A DNA stretch of 64,000 bases from Undibacterium_A arcticum (GCF_042660705.1 NZ_JBHSUQ010000001.1); one strand, 5' to 3'. Positions 8,833 through 18,554 are shown, counted from the first letter of the stretch. Made by a program: numbers and translations. The notes: a model not told the origin generated them from the sequence alone.

Positions 8833-10376
8833 ATGAAATCAATCTGGATAGTTGACGACGACGAATCGATCCGCTGGGTGCTGGAAAGGCGCTGGCACGC
8901 GAAAACCTCGCGACCAGGAGTTTTTCCAATGCACGCGATGCCATCGCCGCGCTGCAAACCGAGACGCCCCAGGTGCTGGTGTCCGACATCCGCATGCCGG
9001 GCAGCTCGGGGCTGGAATTGCTGCAACTGGTCAAGAACCGCTATCCAGGCCTGCCAGTGATCATCATGACCGCGTTTTCCGATCTGGAATCGGCAGTCGC
9101 GGCGTTCCAGGGTGGTGCATTTGAATATCTGGCCAAGCCGTTCGATCTTGACAAGGCGGTTGAACTGATCCGGCGCGCACTGGAAGAGAGCGTGCGCGAG
9201 GCCAGTGCCCCACAATCGATCGGCGAAACGCCGGAAATCCTGGGCCAGGCGCCGGCGATGCAGGACGTGTTTCGCGCAATCGGCCGCTTGTCGCAATCGA
9301 ATGTGACGGTGCTGATCACCGGCGAATCGGGCAGCGGCAAGGAACTGGTGGCGCGTGCCTTGCACAAGCACAGCCCGCGTGCCGCCCAGCCTTTCATCGC
9401 CCTGAATACGGCGGCGATTCCAAAGGATTTGCTGGAGTCGGAACTGTTCGGCCACGAGCGTGGCGCCTTTACCGGCGCCCAGACCACGCGCCGTGGTCGT
9501 TTCGAGCAGGCCGAGAACGGCACCTTGTTTCTCGATGAAATCGGCGACATGCCGTTCGATCTGCAGACGCGCCTGCTGCGCGTGCTGTCGGACGGGCACT
9601 TCTACCGGGTCGGCGGCCATCAACCGCTGAAGGCCAATGTGCGCGTGATTGCGGCCACCCATCAGAAGCTGGAGCAGCGGGTCAGGGAAGGGCTGTTCCG
9701 CGAGGACTTGTACCATCGCTTGAACGTGATCCGGCTGCGGCTGCCCAGTTTGCGCGAGCGGCGTGAAGATATTCCGCTGCTGACGCGCTACTTTCTGCAG
9801 CAGAGTGCGAAACAGCTCGGTGTCGACGCGAAACGGATGTCGGACGACGCGATGGCGTTTCTGACACAACTCGATTTGCCCGGCAACGTACGCCAGCTGG
9901 AAAACTTATGCAACTGGATTACCGTGATGGCGCCCGGCCAGATGGTCGAGGTCAAGGATCTGCCGCAGGAATTGTTGCAGGTGCAGGATTTTTCCGCGGA
10001 CCCGGCCGTGCCAGTCAAGGCGACGCTTGACAGTCCGGGATTCGCGCCCGGCATCGCGCCGGCGCCGAGTCCGAGTTCAAGTCCAAATCCAAGCCCAAGT
10101 CCAAGTCCAAGTCCAAGTCCAAATGGGATCAACGTTGCGCACGCCGACGCCGGCTGGCTGGCGCAACTGGAAGCAGTGGCCGCCGGCATGCTGGCCGACG
10201 GCCAGTCTGAAGTCATGGATGCGCTTGGTCGCCAGTTTGAATCGACGCTGATCCGCACCGCGCTCAAGCACACGCATGGCCGCAAGAACGATGCCGCGAT
10301 CCGGCTCGGTATCGGTCGCAACACCATCACTCGCAAGATCCAGGAACTCGGCATCGACGGCGCCCGCGAAGACTGA
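8833..10376 (+). CDS. glnG: NtrC, nitrogen-responsive sigma-54 activator, frameshifted in receiver domain
   Basis: The gene begins MKSIWIVDDDESIRWVLE and then leaves frame at 8886-8888, where GAAAGGCG should be GAAAAGGCG. Restoring one A gives EKALARENLATRSFSNARDAIAALQTETPQVLVSDIRMPG. From 8973 the frame is open to the end. It holds the phospho-Asp context (SDIRMPG), an AAA+ domain with Walker A GESGSGKE, GAFTGA loop (ERGAFTGAQ) and Walker B FLDEIGDMP, and a Fis-type helix-turn-helix (NDAAIRLGIGRNTITRKIQEL). A Ser-Pro linker of unusual composition precedes the helix-turn-helix. It activates sigma-54 promoters such as glnA's. A real loss of this gene beside an intact glnL would be surprising, which favours a sequence error. 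Confidence 0.93.
10066..10125 (+). repeat. Hexanucleotide tandem repeat in glnG (Ser-Pro linker)
   Basis: About ten units of AGTCCA, degenerate at the 5' end (AGTCCG, AGTTCA, AATCCA, AGCCCA) and uniform towards the 3' end, encode alternating Ser/Asn-Pro between the AAA+ and DNA-binding domains. The unit is a multiple of three, so copy changes keep frame. Confidence 0.85.
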
Positions 10377-10504
10377 GTGTGATCACGTGAGCCCCGCCAG
10401 ACAAAATGCTGGCGATCAGGTAGCGGGAACGTGTAAACTTGGCCGATGCCACTCGCTTGCCGGCCGACGGCAAGCGATCTTCATCCCATTCGTTGGAACC
10501 AGCC

Positions 10505-11470
10505 ATGTTGATCAATTGCGTTGCCTACCAGGACGGCAAGAAGCTGTCCGATATTCCGGTCGAGGACATCAGTGAATACGTCAGTCACCCGGACTGTTTT
10601 GTCTGGGTCGCGTTGCGCGACGCCGAGCCGCGTGAACTGGCAGAGATGCAGCACGAATTTAGCCTGCACGAACTGGCGGTCGAGGATGCACGGCACGGCC
10701 ACCAGCGCCCCAAGATCGAAGAGTACGACGACTCGCTGTTCGCGGTGATCCATACGGTCGAACTGATCGACGGCGAATTGAATATCGGCGAGCTCGACGT
10801 GTTCGTCGGCGAAAATTACGTGCTATCGGCGCGCAACCGCAGCAAGCAGGGCTTTCTCGGTGTGCGCGCGCGCTGCGAGCACGAGCCGCATTTGTTGAAG
10901 CTGGGCTCGGCCTTCGTGCTGTACGCGCTGATGGACGCGGTGGTGGACCGTTATTTCCCGGTAGTCGATGCGCTGGAATCGGAGCTGGAAACGATCGAAG
11001 AGCAGATTTTTTCAAAAGGATCGGAGCGTGCCAACATCGAGCGGCTATACCAGCTCAAGCGCAAGGTGATGCAGTTCCGGCACCTGGTGACGCCGCTGAT
11101 GGAATCGGTCAGCAAGCTATACGGCGGCCGGGTGCCGGCGCTATGCGTCAATACCCAAATCTATTTTCGCGATGTGTATGACCATCTGTACCGCATCAGC
11201 ACCTCGATCGATACCATCCGCGACACCATCAGCACCGCGATCCAGGTCAACCTGTCGATGGTCGCGATCGATGAAAGTGAAGTCAACAAACGCCTGGCGG
11301 CATGGGCCGCGATCTTTGCAATCGCCACCGCGTTCGCCGGTATCTGGGGCATGAACTTCAAGGAAATGCCGGAGCTGCAATGGAAGTACGGCTACCCGGT
11401 CGCGATCGGCATCATGGTGTCGATCTGCGCCTACCTGTATTACCGGTTCAAGAAGTCGGGCTGGTTGTAG
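10505..11470 (+). CDS. corA: Magnesium/cobalt transporter CorA
   Basis: The 321-residue protein has the cytoplasmic CorA funnel (long helices around FRHLVTPLMESVSKLYGG and FRDVYDHLYRISTSIDTIRDT). Two C-terminal transmembrane helices follow, separated by the signature YGMNF-type loop, here GIWGMNFKEMPEL, and the protein ends YRFKKSGWL. It forms homopentameric channels in the inner membrane for Mg2+ and related ions. The ATG at 10505 begins MLINCVAYQDG, as in relatives; the frame is open further upstream but lacks homology there. It stands alone between glnG and a repeat-rich spacer. Confidence 0.95.
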   Translation: MLINCVAYQDGKKLSDIPVEDISEYVSHPDCFVWVALRDAEPRELAEMQHEFSLHELAVEDARHGHQRPKIEEYDDSLFAVIHTVELIDGELNIGELDVFVGENYVLSARNRSKQGFLGVRARCEHEPHLLKLGSAFVLYALMDAVVDRYFPVVDALESELETIEEQIFSKGSERANIERLYQLKRKVMQFRHLVTPLMESVSKLYGGRVPALCVNTQIYFRDVYDHLYRISTSIDTIRDTISTAIQVNLSMVAIDESEVNKRLAAWAAIFAIATAFAGIWGMNFKEMPELQWKYGYPVAIGIMVSICAYLYYRFKKSGWL

Positions 11471-11867
11471 CTGTCTCGACCTAGAGCGAGTGTCTGAAAA
11501 TCTGCTTGAACATGGGCGCTGCCGAGTTGAGTTCCCTGCCCTCCTCGACAAGCTCAGGACATGCTTGCAGGGGGAGGGTTAGGGGCGGAGCAGGGAATTC
11601 AGGAGGCATGCCTCCTGCCTGCGTAGCGGTATCCGCCTGCAAGCGGATATGCGCACTGCAAGTGGGTAGTGCGATCGATAAATGATGCATGTTGCCGATC
11701 GACCGGCCTACCCCCATCCCAACCTTCCCCCTCGAAGGGGGAAGGGGTTAGAAGCTTTAGCCAGCAACGATTTTCATGCAGATTTTTATGCGATTACCCC
11801 GGTCTTAGCGCCCCTGACCTGAAAATAATTTTGCGAATGATGCACGTCTTGATGACGCTGCGAACAA
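11471..11867. other. Repeat-bearing spacer without a gene
   Basis: This spacer between corA and the convergent FAD-dependent gene contains GC-rich direct and inverted tracts. One piece near 11540-11600 carries AGGGGGAGGGTTAGGGGCGGAG, and CTTCCCCCTCGAAGGGGGAAG at about 11723-11743 is a near-perfect hairpin. The latter resembles the repeats at 28732-28828. No credible coding region was seen. Confidence 0.6.
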
Positions 11868-13508
11868 TCAGTTTGAATGTAACTTGCCCATCATGCTGAG
11901 CGCCACCGCTTCCGCCACCTTGATGCCGTCGACTGCCGCCGACAGGATGCCGCCGGCGTAACCGGCGCCTTCGCCGGCCGGGAACAGTCCGGTCGTGTTC
12001 AGGCTTTGCAAATCATCGTCGTTGCGCTTGATGCGGATCGGCGATGAGGTGCGGGTCTCGACGCCGGTCAGCACCGCATCGGCCAGGCTGAAACCCTTGA
12101 TCTGCTTGTCGAATGCCGGCAAGGCTTCGCGGATGGCTTCAATCGCGTATTCCGGCAGCGCCGGACTCAGATCGCATAGGTGCACTCCCGGCTTGTACGA
12201 CGGTAGCACGCTGCCGAATTCGGTCGACGGCCGTCCGGCGATGAAATCGCCAACCAGCTGGCCGGGCGCATCGTAATTGCGGCCGCCGAGTTCATACGCG
12301 CGTTGTTCCAGCTCGCGCTGAAACGCGATGCCGGCCAGCGGATGACCTGGATAATCGGCCGGCGTGATGCCCACCACGATCGCGGCATTGGCGTTGCGTT
12401 CGTTGCGCGAATACTGGCTCATGCCGTTGGTGACGACGCGCCCCGGCTCCGATGTCGCGGCCACCACGGTACCCCCCGGACACATGCAAAAACTGTAGAC
12501 CGCACGACCGTTGGCGCTGTGATGCACCAGCTTGTAGTCGGCCGCGCCCAGGATCGGGTTGCCGGCGCTAGGGCCGAAGCGGCGGCTGTCGATCAGCGAC
12601 TGCGGATGTTCGACCCGGAAACCGATCGAGAACGGTTTTGCCTCGATATACACGCCGCGGTCGTACAGCATCTGAAAGGTGTCGCGCGCGCTATGGCCGA
12701 TTGCCAGCACCACGTGATCGGTCTCGATTCGCTCGCCGCCGGCCAGCACCACGGCGCGGATCTGTCCCTGCGCATCGGCGCCGCCACCCACGATCTCGAT
12801 ATCGTCGACCTTGCTCTGGAAGCGGAATTCGCCGCCCAGGCCTTCGATCGTCGCGCGCATCTGTTCGACCATCTTGACCAGCCGGAAAGTGCCGATATGC
12901 GGCTTGCTGACATACATGATTTCTTCGGGCGCACCGGCCTTGACGAATTCAGTCAGCACCTTGCGGCCATAATGTTTCGGGTCCTTGATCTGGCTGTACA
13001 GCTTGCCGTCGGAGAAAGTGCCGGCACCGCCTTCACCGAACTGGACGTTGGACTCCGGATGCAGCTCGCGTTTGCGCCACAGCGCCCAAGTATCCTTGGT
13101 ACGCTCGCGCACCGCCTTGCCGCGCTCCAGGATGATCGGGCGCAGGCCCATCTGCGCCAGAATCAGGCCGGCAAACAGGCCGCAGGGGCCGGTGCCGATC
13201 ACTACCGGCCGGCGCCAGTGCTGGCCGGCGATGGGCGCCTGCATGACGAAGCGATATTCGGTGTCCGGCGTCGGCACCAGATGAGCGTCGTGTTTCAGGC
13301 GTTTCAGCACTGCCGCATCGTCACTGGTCGCAACGTCGAGCGTATAGATCAGCACGATTGCCGATTTTTTGCGGGCGTCGAACGCGCGCCGGAAGATCGC
13401 CATACTGAGCAAGTCCTTGGCGGCGATACCCAGCCGTTGCAGCACGGCGGCCTGCAGGTCGCCTTCGGCATGGTCGAGCGGGAGCTTCACTTCAGTCAGT
13501 CGCAACAT
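11868..13508 (-). CDS. FAD-dependent dehydrogenase (COG2509-type NAD(P)/FAD oxidoreductase)
   Basis: The 546-residue protein has an N-terminal extension of about 90 residues (MLRLTEVKLPLDHAEGDLQAAV) and then a dinucleotide-binding motif (PVVIGTGPCGLFAGLILAQMG) with ERG at the end of the second strand. It continues with SNVQFGEGGAGTFSDGKLYS, HPQSLIDSRRFG, CMCPGGTVVAATSEPG, and a C-terminal FAD-closing motif (GLFPAGEGAGYAGGILSAAVDGIKVAEAVA). The start at 13508 matches the family; the longer open frame to 13763 has no homology. It is cytoplasmic and its substrate is unknown. Confidence 0.93.
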   Translation of the reverse strand: MLRLTEVKLPLDHAEGDLQAAVLQRLGIAAKDLLSMAIFRRAFDARKKSAIVLIYTLDVATSDDAAVLKRLKHDAHLVPTPDTEYRFVMQAPIAGQHWRRPVVIGTGPCGLFAGLILAQMGLRPIILERGKAVRERTKDTWALWRKRELHPESNVQFGEGGAGTFSDGKLYSQIKDPKHYGRKVLTEFVKAGAPEEIMYVSKPHIGTFRLVKMVEQMRATIEGLGGEFRFQSKVDDIEIVGGGADAQGQIRAVVLAGGERIETDHVVLAIGHSARDTFQMLYDRGVYIEAKPFSIGFRVEHPQSLIDSRRFGPSAGNPILGAADYKLVHHSANGRAVYSFCMCPGGTVVAATSEPGRVVTNGMSQYSRNERNANAAIVVGITPADYPGHPLAGIAFQRELEQRAYELGGRNYDAPGQLVGDFIAGRPSTEFGSVLPSYKPGVHLCDLSPALPEYAIEAIREALPAFDKQIKGFSLADAVLTGVETRTSSPIRIKRNDDDLQSLNTTGLFPAGEGAGYAGGILSAAVDGIKVAEAVALSMMGKLHSN

Positions 13509-14015
13509 AATCGGTATTCCGGTAAAACCTTGGGGTGAGTCGGCGTGGATGCTGATATCAATGTCGATGCAGGCGGTCGGGGCGCGCAGTCGAGTGCACA
13601 ACACGGGCGCTATTTTACCTCTTGAGACCGGCGCCGCCATTGTATCCATTAAAAATCGGCGCGCTCGACAGGCGCGCCACGGACGATCGGCCAGATGTGC
13701 AGACCGCTTCAGGCGCAGCGCGATGTGGAAATATACTCCTTCACGTGATATGTAATTGCGCAAATAAATAGTGATAAAACTACATATACTCCACGCAAAT
13801 GCAAGATATATGCAGATATGTCAGGCAAAAGACCGGAAAGATGGCGGCGCGCTCGCAACACGCGTGGTAAGGCCTGTATGACCCAGCCTTTGCACTGGAT
13901 TAGGCGGCCTGGCAACAAACTTGCTACCCTGTCACGATCATTTGCGCCGTACACTTGCATTTTGCTGAGGCTTCACTTACGCTGCGACGCAACATAACGA
14001 CATTCGGGTGTCATC
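13509..14015. other. Spacer upstream of kup; no gene seen
   Basis: About 500 bp separate the divergent FAD-dependent gene and kup. The middle (13730-13830) is A/T-rich, holds two copies of ATATACTCC, and probably carries the promoters. No supported coding region, RNA or riboswitch was recognised. Confidence 0.5.
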
Positions 14016-15953
14016 TTGGTAGAGCAGAATAAAAAGAGCAACCTGGCCGCGCTGACGCTGGGCGCCATCGGCATCGTCTATGGCGACATCGGCACCAGCC
14101 CACTGTATTCGATGAAGACCGTGTTCGCCAAAGAACACGGACTGTTGCTGACGCCCGCTAATATTTTAGGCGTGGTATCGCTGATCGTCTGGAGTCTGTT
14201 GATCGTGGTCTCGGTCAAGTATGTGACCCTGATCCTGCGCGCGGACAATCGCGGCGAGGGCGGCATCATGGCGCTGACGGCGCTGGCGCTGGCCTCGGTC
14301 GGCAAGTCCTCGCGCTGGTATTTCTCTCTCATGGTGATGGGCCTGTTCGGCGCCGCGCTGTTTTTATGGCGACGGCGTGATCACGCCGGCGATCTCGGTG
14401 CTGTCGGCGATGGAAGGTCTGGAAATCGCGACCCCGGCTTTTTTTCACCCTATGTGGTGCCGTTGACGCTGATCCTGCTGATCGGACTGTATTGGGTGCA
14501 ATCAAAGGGCACGGCCGGGATCGGCAAATGGTTCGGGCCGATCATGCTGGTCTGGTTCTTTGCGCTGGCCGTGATGGGCGTAATTAATATCATCAAGGCG
14601 CCGGAGGTGCTGGAGGCGCTCAATCCGTGGCACGCCGTGCTTTTCCTCAGCCATAACCACTGGATCGCATTCATTGCGCTGGGCGCGGTGGTGCTGACGC
14701 TCACCGGCGCCGAGGCGCTGTACGCCGATATGGGCCATTTTGGTCGCAAGCCGATCCGCGTCGCATGGTTCTTTTTCGTATTCCCTGCGCTCGGACTCAA
14801 TTATCTGGGGCAGGGCGGGCTGCTGCTGGCCACGCCGGAAGCGATCAGCAACCCGTTCTTCCAGCAGCTTGGCGCCTGGAGCGTCTACCCGCTGGTCGCG
14901 CTGTCTTCGATTGCCACCATCATCGCATCGCAGGCCACCATCTCGGGCTCGTTCTCGATGACCAAGCAGGCGATCTCGCTCGGCTTTTTGCCGCGGATGA
15001 AGATCATTCACACCTCCGAGGAAGAGATCGGGCAGATTTACATTCCGGTGGTCAACTGGCTGCAACTGACGGCGGTGGTGTTGGCGGTGCTGGCTTTCAG
15101 TTCATCGGACAATCTGGCCGCCGCCTACGGTATCGCGGTGACCGGCACCATGTTGGTGACCACGATATTGACCTTCTTCGTGATCCGCTATGGCTGGAAA
15201 TACAACCTGATCCTGTGCTTTATCGCTACCGGCTTCTTCGTGTTGATCGACCTCGCGTTCTTCTCGGCCAATGCATTGAAGATTTTCCACGGCGGCTGGT
15301 TCCCGCTATTGCTGGGTGCAGGGATGTTTACCCTGTTGATCACCTGGAAGCGCGGCCGCGAGCTGGTGGCCGACAACCTGGAAAAGCACGCGATTCCACT
15401 GGAAGATTTCCTGGCATCGCTGTTTATCGATCCGCCGATCCGGGTGCCCGGCGTGTCGATCTTCATGCGTGGTATCGGCGATGGGGTGCCGCATGCAATG
15501 CTGCACAATCTGTCGCACAACAAGGTGCTGCATGAACGCGTGGTGTTCCTGACGGTGTACAACCTCGATATCCCATGGGTGCCTTTGAGCGAACGCGTGC
15601 GGCTGCACGAGCTCGGGCATCATTGCTACCAGGTCGATGTGCATTACGGGTTCAAGGACGAGCCGGATATCCCGAAGGCGCTGGAGCAATTATCCAGCCA
15701 ACACAATTTCGACTTCAACGTGATGGAAACCTCCTTCTTCATCGCGCGCCAGACCGTGATCTCGACGGTAGGCTCCGGCATGGCGCGCTGGCGCGAGCAG
15801 ATCTTCGTGACGATGTCGCGCAACGCCCGCGATGCGGCCGATTTACCGAATTCCGGTGAATCGGGTGATCGAGCTGGGGACGCAGGTCGAGATTTAACGG
15901 ATGGGGCTGCGAGGCCTAACTTGCGTTGCATGAATCGAGCATCGCGCACTTAA
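14016..15953 (+). CDS. kup: Potassium uptake protein Kup, with three frame disturbances
   Basis: The protein opens with SNLAALTLGAIGIVYGDIGTSPLYSMK, the Kup/HAK signature, from a TTG start, and has about 12 transmembrane helices followed by a cytoplasmic tail. One extra T in the run at 14361-14365 and one missing C near 14448-14450 put about 30 codons in the wrong frame; reading the other frame restores FYGDGVITPAISVLSAMEGL. Near 15841 two bases are missing, and the natural ending (DFYRIPVNRVIELGTQVEI) would stop at 15895-15897 rather than 15953. The native protein imports K+ with protons. The literal translation would lack a conserved transmembrane segment, so either the gene is dead or the sequence has errors. 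Confidence 0.93.
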   Translation: MVEQNKKSNLAALTLGAIGIVYGDIGTSPLYSMKTVFAKEHGLLLTPANILGVVSLIVWSLLIVVSVKYVTLILRADNRGEGGIMALTALALASVGKSSRWYFSLMVMGLFGAALFLWRRRDHAGDLGAVGDGRSGNRDPGFFSPYVVPLTLILLIGLYWVQSKGTAGIGKWFGPIMLVWFFALAVMGVINIIKAPEVLEALNPWHAVLFLSHNHWIAFIALGAVVLTLTGAEALYADMGHFGRKPIRVAWFFFVFPALGLNYLGQGGLLLATPEAISNPFFQQLGAWSVYPLVALSSIATIIASQATISGSFSMTKQAISLGFLPRMKIIHTSEEEIGQIYIPVVNWLQLTAVVLAVLAFSSSDNLAAAYGIAVTGTMLVTTILTFFVIRYGWKYNLILCFIATGFFVLIDLAFFSANALKIFHGGWFPLLLGAGMFTLLITWKRGRELVADNLEKHAIPLEDFLASLFIDPPIRVPGVSIFMRGIGDGVPHAMLHNLSHNKVLHERVVFLTVYNLDIPWVPLSERVRLHELGHHCYQVDVHYGFKDEPDIPKALEQLSSQHNFDFNVMETSFFIARQTVISTVGSGMARWREQIFVTMSRNARDAADLPNSGESGDRAGDAGRDLTDGAARPNLRCMNRASRT

Positions 15954-15979
15954 CTCTACAGCCCGAGATTGAACCGAAC

Positions 15980-16426
15980 ATGATCGAACCAGTTGAGGTA
16001 AATGAGCTGCCGGAAATCATGGCGCTCATCGAATACACAGTCGCCGAAAGTGTGGACGCCGATGCAGACGAGAAGCCCTCGCTCCTTCAAAATATCCGGC
16101 AAAACCTGGACTGGTGGAGCCAGCATCGGGACCAGGCAGTCCACCTGAAGTTTAGCGTTCACGGCCGTATCGTTGGCGTCGTCCTGGTCAAGAACTTCTG
16201 GAACCTGTGCAATTTATTCGTTGCGCCGGCCCAGCATGGGCAAGGCATCGGGCGCGCGCTGACCTTCGCTGCAATAGAGCGGTGTCGCGGAAAGACCGAG
16301 CGGCCCGCATTGCGCCTGAATTCTTCGCGCAATGCGGTTGGATTCTACGAAGGGATCGGGTTTGTACGCACAGTCACCGACACTCCGCCGCCGCAAGGCT
16401 GCACGCCGCTCGAACACAAATTCTGA
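15980..16426 (+). CDS. GNAT family N-acetyltransferase
   Basis: The 148-residue protein has a GNAT fold: KFSVHGRIVGVVLVKNFWNLCNLFV for the central strands, an acetyl-CoA loop (QHGQGIGRALTFAAIERC), and LRLNSSRNAVGFYEGIGFVRT near the C-terminus. The ATG at 15980 is preferred; the in-frame start at 15926 would overlap the literal end of kup. Substrate is unknown. No partner gene is evident. Confidence 0.8.
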   Translation: MIEPVEVNELPEIMALIEYTVAESVDADADEKPSLLQNIRQNLDWWSQHRDQAVHLKFSVHGRIVGVVLVKNFWNLCNLFVAPAQHGQGIGRALTFAAIERCRGKTERPALRLNSSRNAVGFYEGIGFVRTVTDTPPPQGCTPLEHKF

Positions 16427-16649
16427 GCAGTCGTAGTGCGCGCCACGCGCACCGTTTCGGCCCATCGAAATGAGCACGTAGGATGTAATCGCGCAGCGTA
16501 TTACACCGAATCAGCTTCGATTGTGTCGAAAAATGATGTCGCCTGCACCACGCGATATCCATACGGGTTTGCGAGCACATAGGCTGGGAAGGCGCCTGGA
16601 TAATGCGTGGTGGCGGTGCAGGTTTATGGGTTATACATGCGGCGCAATA

Positions 16650-17234
16650 ACGATTGCGCCCTACGAGCTGGTTGACCGGTACGGCGCCAGGGGGCCGCTC
16701 GTGATTGGCCCGACGATTGCGGCCATCGGATTCGCCGGCTTCGCCGTTCCCGGCGTTGGTGGCAGTTACTGGACGCAGTATTTTCCGGCGGTACTGCTGT
16801 TGGGATTTGGCATGTCGATCAGCGTCGCGCCGCTGACCACGACGGTGATGAATGCGGTCGATCAGGGTGTTGGCGGCGCGGCATCCGGCGTCAACAATGC
16901 CGTCTCGCGCACCGCCGCCTTGCTGGCGATTGCCATCTTCGGGATCGTGATGAACCTGGCCTTCAATGCCAGTCTGGATCGGCAGCTCAAGGGCATGACT
17001 ATGGCGCCGGACAAGTTGCACAAGGTCGTAGTGCAGCGTGCCAAGCTGGCCGCGATTGCGTTACCGGCCGAGGCGAGCGAGCAGGAGCGGGTCGCCCTGA
17101 AAAGCGCAATTGACCAATCATACATATCCGGCTTTCGTTGGGTGATGGGTCTTTCTGCGTCGCTGGCTTTGGGCAGTGCCTTGAGTGCCTGGCTGTTGAT
17201 TGGCCGCCCTCCTCAGGATGGTCAACAAGCCTGA
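16650..17234 (+). pseudogene. C-terminal part of an MFS drug-efflux-type transporter
   Basis: From about 16656 the frame reads LVDRYGARGPLVIGPTIAAIGF, FFPAVLLLGFGMSISVAPLTTTVMNAV (as YFPAV here) and ends in SASLALGSALSAWLLIG. These are the last four to five transmembrane helices of a 14-helix (DHA2/EmrB-like) MFS permease. The N-terminal two thirds are missing. The sequence before it (16476-16655) contains GTAGGATGTAAT and GCGCCCTAC pieces like the ends of dispersed hairpin repeats, suggesting a rearrangement at the junction. Confidence 0.8.
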
Positions 17235-17328
17235 GGAGGGTCGCTAATGTCGTTCGGTTAGCGCATAACCAACTATCCGGGTCATTCCCGCGCGAGTGGG
17301 AATCCAGTGTCGTACGCACACAAGCTAT

Positions 17329-17354
17329 GTCATCCCCGCCTGCGCGGGGATGAC
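17329..17354. repeat. REP-like hairpin
   Basis: GTCATCCCCGC-CTGC-GCGGGGATGAC is a perfect 11-bp stem with a 4-nt loop. A related imperfect unit (TTCCCGCGCGAGTGGGAA) lies 40 bp upstream. Both resemble the REP-like units at 24079, 31725 and 31822. Confidence 0.75.
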
Positions 17355-17430
17355 ATACTGGTGAAAATCGCGCTTGACTGAACGGCGTTAGAGCCGGGAC
17401 GCAGGGCGCAGCCCTGTTGCGTGCCGACCA

Positions 17431-17554
17431 ATCGCGCGGCGCCGCCAGCTCCTACGTCATGCGCGCTCCCATCGCGCAGCCAACCATCTCGCAGATAACG
17501 ACGTCCTTCGTGCCCGCCGACGTACGTGATGTCGGTTATCCAGGCCTCGAAGCG
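17431..17554 (-). pseudogene. IS3-type transposase (rve domain) scrap
   Basis: On the minus strand the sequence reads FEAWITDITYVGGHEGRRYL, matching the DDE-domain pattern W.TDITY....G..YL of IS3-family OrfB. In another frame it reads VGCAMGARMT, which matches the following strand (VGWAMGERMT in typical members). Only about 40 codons survive, with frame breaks and no ends. Confidence 0.55.
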
Positions 17555-17569
17555 AAGTCAGGCTGCGTT

Positions 17570-17986
17570 TCACATCGGCGGCATCTTGTCGAATTTCGGC
17601 AGGGCTGGATCAAGGTGATCCCAAACGTAGCCGCGCACGCCGTATGTCACCACTTGCGGCTTGTATCGGCTTGGATCATCGAGGCTTGCGGCGTGCACGG
17701 TAAACAGATCAGGCATGGCCGAAAACGTCAGGTACACTGGCGCCCCGCAGGTGGGGCAGAAGGCGTGCGTCTTTACATTGCCGCTATCACCAACCATGTC
17801 CCAACGCTTCGCTTCGCCTTTGAGTTTCACGCTCTTCTTGCTCGGGAAGGTCAGATAGGATCCGTGTCCGGTACCGCTCGTGTGCTGACAGTCACGACAC
17901 TGGCAGTCGTTCATAAACATCGGTTCATCAGATATTTCATAACGGATCGCGCCGCAGGCGCATCCGCCAGTGTAAGCCTTGCTCAT
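17570..17986 (-). CDS. GFA family (CENP-V/GFA domain) protein
   Basis: The 138-residue protein has the zinc-binding cysteine pattern of the GFA fold: GGCACGAIRYEI, NDCQCRDCQHTSG and HAFCPTCGAPVY. Family members are called glutathione-dependent formaldehyde-activating-like, but most are not proven to act on formaldehyde. It ends KFDKMPP and has no signal peptide. The same-strand AHSA1/ArsR pair lies just upstream, about 100 bp away, so the three could form a unit. Confidence 0.9.
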   Translation of the reverse strand: MSKAYTGGCACGAIRYEISDEPMFMNDCQCRDCQHTSGTGHGSYLTFPSKKSVKLKGEAKRWDMVGDSGNVKTHAFCPTCGAPVYLTFSAMPDLFTVHAASLDDPSRYKPQVVTYGVRGYVWDHLDPALPKFDKMPPM

Positions 17987-18089
17987 TTCTTTTCTCCCCT
18001 TATAAAGTGCTGTTGGACCACGAATACTTTGAGGGCATCAAGCTTCTTTGCCCACCCGGCTTCACATCGATTACCTCATTTTTATTGCG

Positions 18090-18554
18090 TCAGTCCTGCT
18101 CGTCCGCAATGGCGCCGATGCTTGGGACAACCTTCTTCCAACCTTCGCCCATGGTCTTGAAAGCAGAATCGTTCTTCGGCGTGACAAAGCCGGAATGAAC
18201 AAGGCGAAGGCGCGTTCCGTTTTCAACCCTGGTAAGGATCCATGTGACTACAGTGTCCAGACATGAGCCGTATCCGATGTTTCCTTCGTGTCCGCCTTTC
18301 CAGACATAGACGAAGCGTTCGTTCGGTATCACCTCCAACACCTGGCAGTGAATGGTTCCGTCCCACGCACCGGCAGGTCTCGTCTGGAACGTGAAGTGCT
18401 TGCCCTTCACCGGCTCGAATCCCTTCGGCGTCATCAACCAGCGGCCGATCAGTTCGCCGGTGGTGAGCGTTTCCCAGATCGTCTCCGGCGCATGTGGGAA
18501 GACCTCGTCCACCACGATGTCTTGCGTGTCGGACTTCAAAGCGGCGTCGTTCAT
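18090..18554 (-). CDS. SRPBCC / AHSA1-domain protein
   Basis: The 154-residue protein has an AHSA1-like START fold: IVVDEVFPHAPETIWETLTTGELIGRWLM at the N-terminus, GTIHCQVLEVIPNERFVYVWKGG in the middle, and a C-terminal helix with GEGWKKVVPSIGAIADEQ. Its ATG overlaps the stop of the ArsR gene by 4 bp, a common pairing in which an ArsR repressor controls an AHSA1 protein. Ligand is unknown. Confidence 0.9.
   Translation of the reverse strand: MNDAALKSDTQDIVVDEVFPHAPETIWETLTTGELIGRWLMTPKGFEPVKGKHFTFQTRPAGAWDGTIHCQVLEVIPNERFVYVWKGGHEGNIGYGSCLDTVVTWILTRVENGTRLRLVHSGFVTPKNDSAFKTMGEGWKKVVPSIGAIADEQD

Noticed and set aside
8880..8895. Programmed slippage at AAAA runs as a regulatory system across glnG, DUF305, YVTN and others
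   Set aside because: The runs are short (three A), lie in unrelated genes and lack a downstream stop/structure pattern; sequencing or assembly error is simpler.
10066..10125. CRISPR-like array
   Set aside because: Units are 6 bp, contiguous and coding; there are no spacers and no cas genes in the window.
12303..13538. A 411-codon plus-strand open frame opposite the FAD-dependent dehydrogenase
   Set aside because: His/Arg/Asp-rich composition without motifs; the opposite strand has complete FAD-binding motifs and a family-length protein.
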